Position numbers and translations under genes: made by a program. The notes under the pieces were generated by a model that saw only the letters and a list, made by a program, of their open reading frames with translations, did no database searches and was not told where the DNA came from. DNA of 64,000 nucleotides from Halichondria panicea. Its lineage: Eukaryota > Porifera > Demospongiae > Suberitida > Halichondriidae. The stretch lies in the NCBI RefSeq assembly GCF_963675165.1, contig NC_087387.1:4428990-4492989 (forward strand), in the 5' to 3' direction. Positions within the stretch are counted from its first letter, which is position 1. Every line of letters begins with the position of its first letter. Below are positions 59,935-64,000 of the stretch, in pieces.

Positions 59935-62900
59935 ATGAGAGTATTACTATCGATCTTCTGTCTCTTTCCCTTGTACGGTTTGGTCACGCTAAGCGACTAT
60001 GATCATGTTATTCACGTCGACCCAAACAATCCAAACAGTACTAACAATAGCACCTGCTATGATTCCGAGCAAGTTCCATGTGCTGACATAAATTTTGCAT
60101 TGGCTTTTCCTGACCGACAAAATTCAACCATTTTTATTCTCAGCTCCAATGCTACCCATAAATTAGCTAAAAATACAACTACTACAATATTCACAGAAGG
60201 TTCACAAATAGCCTTTGTTGGAGACAATGGTACCGCTACAATAGAGTGCATGGAAGGTGCTGGACTGGCATTTATTAACTATACGGAAATTGTATTAAGA
60301 GATGTCAGCTTTTTATTATGTGGAGCATGGAGAGATAGCACAAGCAAGGATTTTTCTTCAACAGCTTATAAACTGATTTCGATTCGAGTTGGCCTGTATT
60401 TTTACAATTGCCGCAATGTTAACATGTCCAACATGAATGTCTTAAACAGTACCGATGCAGTGGGTGTGGTCATGTACAGTGTGGCTGGTGATAATTACAT
60501 TAGCTACTCACATTTCAGTAACAACAGAATTAGTGAGAAAAATATGAACGAGTCCGGTGGTGGAGGGTTCGCTGTGGAGTTCAACTATTGTAAGCCGGGG
60601 GACGACACCTGTGGAGAGAACAATACACAAACTGAGAACATCCAAAATGCTTCATACACTTTTGAGAACTGTTTGTTCATCCACAATCGTGCAATAGATC
60701 AATCTGGCCAAAACAAAGCAGGTGTCTCAATTTTACCTAACAAAAAAACTCATTCCTCTCTCGGTCGTGGTGGGGGACTTTCCCTGTATTTCAAAGGAGA
60801 AGCTGCGGCCAATTTCTTTGTTATCGAAAACTGTATTTTCCACAGTAACAATGCCAACTGGGGTGGTGGGCTGTGTGTGCAATATGCCGATCACTCCATC
60901 CAGAACAATATAACCGTAACCAACACTACCTTCGTAAATAACCTTTGTTTTTCGGATCACCATCAGAGTGGAGAGACAGGGGGTGGGGCTTTGGTGTCCT
61001 CCCCCATATATTATGATGTCAAGAGGGATAATTTCGAAAGAAATGAGATATTTTTCACTGATTGTGTTTTCACTGCTAACCATGCAGTCACAGGGGGTGC
61101 TCTAGCATTTGTGTACACTCTGCAGCGTCAGTCATATTATTATCAACTATTCCGAGCAAACATTTTGAATTCCATCTTTAAATCGAACTCTGCTAGGCTA
61201 GGCTCTGCAATATCCGTAGACCACGAATATTTCTACTATCAAGGACATCTGGGAGATATTAAAATCACTGATTGTACGTTTAACGGTAACAAGATTGTCT
61301 ACACAGAACCGGAGAAGGTGTACAGTGTCGGAATAGGAGCACTATATATTTCTGAAGTTAGTGCTATTTTTCAAGGAAATATTAACTTTTTGAACAATGA
61401 TGCCAGTGCTTTGGCGCTGGTTGGAACAAGAATTAGATTTGCAGACAACTCAACCATAAATTTCACAGCAAACTATGGTGCTAATGGAGGCGCTATTGCT
61501 TTGTTAGGCGTATCTAGTATGTTGATTGGAGTCAATGCATACATGCATTTCGAGAACAATGTAGCGAGTCGATTTGGAGGAGCCATTTACAACAGCTATA
61601 CGGGTAAAGAGGATCTTCGATCATCCGTGAAATGCTTCATACAGTACGATGATCCATTTTCAGATCCTACATCTTGGAATGCACAATTTGTGTTTAAAAA
61701 CAATTCGGCCAGGAAATTAGGCAATTCAATTTACTCCACGACGATCCTCCCCTGTTCCTGGACCGAAGACTTTCAAGTGCGGCCGGAAATCACTCAAAGG
61801 ATTTTCTGCTGGAACGAATCTATCTGGAGGTACGAAGGGAGCAACTGTACTTCGCAGATATACACAGCTCCACACAAGTTTAAGAACATAACCACAGTCA
61901 ATGGTACCAAAGTTTACCCTGGCCATCCATTCCGGCTTTATATCAACGCCACAGACGATTTGGATCATGATGTCACTATTGAAACTATCTATACCGCACT
62001 TGTTAAGACTGGTACAGCTGCAATAGACCCCCAATACACGTACGTTGCAAACGGTTCCCTGGGTATTACCGGACTGGGAGGACAAAATGTTACACTTCAA
62101 TTAGATGTAGCTGGCAATCGAGATTGGCGTATAAAAGTTGAACTGGTTATTGAGGAATGTCCTATTGGGTACATAGCACAGAACGTCTTTGTCAACATAT
62201 CATCCAACGAAACAGACTCGATCAAAGAGACTAAATGCGAATGTATTGGCGGAAACGAATTGTACACATTCGGAGGAAACTTGATTTGTAATAAAGTGGA
62301 TATGACATCGAAAATTCATAATGGTTTCTGGATTGGACATATAGAAAACGTACCAGGTATTTCAAACGACACATTATATATGGGTATGTTACTACTAAAG
62401 AACATTTCAGAGAGTTATTTAACCCTCAATCATTCTAACGATACGCAATGCAGGTACTTGAATCGTACAGGTACGCTGTGTGGTAAATGTTTAGAGGGTT
62501 ATTCCGTTGCAGTGAATACTTACTCCTACGATTGTATTTTATGCAATAACCACACGAACCTTGTCCAAAATGCCTTGGTATACGTTGCGCTGACCTACTT
62601 GCCTTACTTGATTTTGTTTCTACTAATAATCTTCCTTAACATCAATTTAATGAGTGGGTCTTTATCTGGGTTTATCCTCTATGCCCAGTTAATCGGTTCG
62701 GGCGTACTAGAGCTAACAATCGATCGCCTTCCTAGCCAAAAATATGCTTACTACCTTCAGAGAGTGTATCGGATGTCGTATGGTGTTTTCAATCTCAATT
62801 CCTTCTCCGGGATATTGTCTCCGTTTTGTGTTAGCGAAGATTCTAACACTCTAGGAGTGATTAGCTTAGACTACGGTGTCGCTATTTTCCCACTAGTAGT

Positions 62901-64000
62901 GATAATCGTTATTTGGCTAGTCGTAAGTCTAGTGGACAGGTGTAACTTGCGGAGGGCAAAAAATCGATCTCTACAAACTTTTGCCAGTGTACAAGGGAAT
63001 AGTGAATCAAGTACCAGTCGAAAAATTGGAGAATCAATTAAGAAAATGTTCTCTCGCAATTTTATTCACGCTTTTGTTGGATTCATATATCTATCTTACA
63101 CCAAGATGAGCCTTGCCGCCACTCTCACCTTGACAACAGTTGGAGTATTCAATCAAAATGGAACCTACGTCACCTCTACACGCCTGATCTACTACGCTAG
63201 TCAGTATTACTTCGGACAAAATGAATATCTCTATCCGTACGGTGTAATAGCAATTACTGTGTACATTATCGCTGTTGCACTGCCCTTCGCTTTGTTAGGT
63301 GGTCTAGATTTCGTCAATTGGCTCACTGGTCTGGAAAAGTGTGTTCTGATGAGAAAATTATGGCCGAGTCTAACGATCAACTCTTTCTTAGATGCGATGC
63401 GTGATTGTTACCGGCCCAATCGACGTTACTTTGCAGGGATCTACTTTCTCTTTCGACTTGTAATGCTAATGATTTTCGCATTCTCCTCCAAACTACTCAC
63501 ACTAGTCTTGTGCCAGCTCCTGTTAATTTTCCTAATGGTTGTCGTGGTTGCAATAATGCTACCTTATAAAGAGATGCTTCACAATTTTATCGATATTCTA
63601 CTCCTCCTCAACATGGCAGCAATTACCCTCATTTCAATCTATCTCTACTCCGCTCCTTCCGACAATGGTAGTACCTACCCCTTTGAATTATACATTTTTG
63701 GTACCATTTTAATCTGGTTGCCAATGGTATATCTACTTATCTATATCTGCTCCTTTTGTCTACGAAAAACAAAAGCGTATAAAACGGCCACAGAGAAGTT
63801 TCTGGCCCACCGTGCAGTTCTGTTCTTATACAAACATTTCTCAAATTTGGAGCTTTACAGAGAGATACAACAGCAAAGCATGGTTCGTATCGTCGCCAAT
63901 GCTAGGGCCAATGGCCACGACAACAATGGAGTGTACGGACATATAACTGATAATGAGGCAGATATGACTGAATCAATGATGCTGTTAAATAGAGCTGGAG
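59935..64000 (+). CDS. Large beta-helix / multi-span membrane protein, distant family member; cut by window end
   Basis: Open frame of at least 1355 residues without a stop or visible intron. Signal peptide (MRVLLSIFCLFPLYGLVTLS), an ectodomain of about 850 residues with very many N-glycosylation sequons and beta-helix-type repeats (FENCLFIHNRA, GRGGGLSLYF, NCIFHSNNANWGGGLCVQY, FTANHAVTGGALAFVY, FTANYGANGGAIALLG, FENNVASRFGGAIYNS), then a Cys-rich neck (NRTGTLCGKCLEGYSVAV, CILCNN) equivalent to [14 protein letters not shown] in the paralogues at 27845 and 36826. From about residue 875 come about eight hydrophobic segments (for example YLPYLILFLLIIFL, VAIFPLVVIIVIWLVVSLVD, YGVIAITVYIIAVALPFALL, FIDILLLLNMAAITLISIYL), then a cytoplasmic tail running off the window. 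Similarity to the other copies is in architecture rather than sequence. The ATG at 59935 was chosen because the signal peptide begins there. Role unknown. Confidence 0.88.
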   Translation, partial: MRVLLSIFCLFPLYGLVTLSDYDHVIHVDPNNPNSTNNSTCYDSEQVPCADINFALAFPDRQNSTIFILSSNATHKLAKNTTTTIFTEGSQIAFVGDNGTATIECMEGAGLAFINYTEIVLRDVSFLLCGAWRDSTSKDFSSTAYKLISIRVGLYFYNCRNVNMSNMNVLNSTDAVGVVMYSVAGDNYISYSHFSNNRISEKNMNESGGGGFAVEFNYCKPGDDTCGENNTQTENIQNASYTFENCLFIHNRAIDQSGQNKAGVSILPNKKTHSSLGRGGGLSLYFKGEAAANFFVIENCIFHSNNANWGGGLCVQYADHSIQNNITVTNTTFVNNLCFSDHHQSGETGGGALVSSPIYYDVKRDNFERNEIFFTDCVFTANHAVTGGALAFVYTLQRQSYYYQLFRANILNSIFKSNSARLGSAISVDHEYFYYQGHLGDIKITDCTFNGNKIVYTEPEKVYSVGIGALYISEVSAIFQGNINFLNNDASALALVGTRIRFADNSTINFTANYGANGGAIALLGVSSMLIGVNAYMHFENNVASRFGGAIYNSYTGKEDLRSSVKCFIQYDDPFSDPTSWNAQFVFKNNSARKLGNSIYSTTILPCSWTEDFQVRPEITQRIFCWNESIWRYEGSNCTSQIYTAPHKFKNITTVNGTKVYPGHPFRLYINATDDLDHDVTIETIYTALVKTGTAAIDPQYTYVANGSLGITGLGGQNVTLQLDVAGNRDWRIKVELVIEECPIGYIAQNVFVNISSNETDSIKETKCECIGGNELYTFGGNLICNKVDMTSKIHNGFWIGHIENVPGISNDTLYMGMLLLKNISESYLTLNHSNDTQCRYLNRTGTLCGKCLEGYSVAVNTYSYDCILCNNHTNLVQNALVYVALTYLPYLILFLLIIFLNINLMSGSLSGFILYAQLIGSGVLELTIDRLPSQKYAYYLQRVYRMSYGVFNLNSFSGILSPFCVSEDSNTLGVISLDYGVAIFPLVVIIVIWLVVSLVDRCNLRRAKNRSLQTFASVQGNSESSTSRKIGESIKKMFSRNFIHAFVGFIYLSYTKMSLAATLTLTTVGVFNQNGTYVTSTRLIYYASQYYFGQNEYLYPYGVIAITVYIIAVALPFALLGGLDFVNWLTGLEKCVLMRKLWPSLTINSFLDAMRDCYRPNRRYFAGIYFLFRLVMLMIFAFSSKLLTLVLCQLLLIFLMVVVVAIMLPYKEMLHNFIDILLLLNMAAITLISIYLYSAPSDNGSTYPFELYIFGTILIWLPMVYLLIYICSFCLRKTKAYKTATEKFLAHRAVLFLYKHFSNLELYREIQQQSMVRIVANARANGHDNNGVYGHITDNEADMTESMMLLNRAG

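Overview
The window looks like nuclear DNA of an early-branching animal, most probably a demosponge. This is inferred from content, not from a database match. The DNA is AT-rich. Animal-type genes are cut into small exons with GT..AG introns (poly(rC)-binding protein, PECR, NDUFA4, PPCS, V-ATPase subunit F). Beside them lie lineage-expanded genes with beta-helix ectodomains and many membrane spans, and a kinase-kelch fusion, both of which I associate with sponges. Short inverted-repeat transposons are dense throughout. No rRNA, tRNA, CRISPR or bacterial-style operon was seen.

Layout. (1) 1-12992, minus: a PCBP/hnRNP-E-like KH-domain gene whose first exon starts at 12992 and whose KH2 half-exon ends at 2559; later exons were not found. 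Its introns are filled with repeats, including a complete 1.1-kb Mutator-like element. (2) 13411-17678, plus: complete six-exon PECR ending in the peroxisomal signal SKL, head-to-head with PCBP. (3) 19612-22384, minus: complete four-exon NDUFA4, with a repeat array in its last intron. (4) 22723-43216, plus: complete eight-exon PPCS, head-to-head with NDUFA4. Its intron 5 is about 18.8 kb and holds other genes: an intronless kinase-kelch gene (24077-26512, minus, two frame breaks), two close paralogues of a beta-helix/multi-span membrane protein (27845-31086, broken by 2 nt; 36826-40146, intact), and two relics of the same family. (5) 45475-49349, minus: a decayed third paralogue. (6) 50635-53844, minus: the 3' part of a multi-exon gene I do not recognise. 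(7) 54927-57477, minus: complete five-exon V-ATPase subunit F. (8) 59935 to the window end, plus: a long intact distant member of the beta-helix/multi-span family, cut by the window edge.

The conserved genes are unrelated housekeeping functions (CoA synthesis, peroxisomal fatty-acid reduction, respiratory complex IV, proton pumping, RNA binding); two pairs share short divergent promoters. The notable system is the surface-protein family: signal peptide, glycosylated right-handed beta-helix, Cys-rich neck, 8-9 membrane segments, and in two copies a PDZ-type tail. Six copies or relics lie within about 36 kb in various states of decay. The mobile-element fraction is also unusual: two 1.08-kb Mutator-like elements with 9-bp target duplications and exon-like cargo, and two 47-51-bp mini-elements of the same terminal type, each with its own 9-bp duplication.
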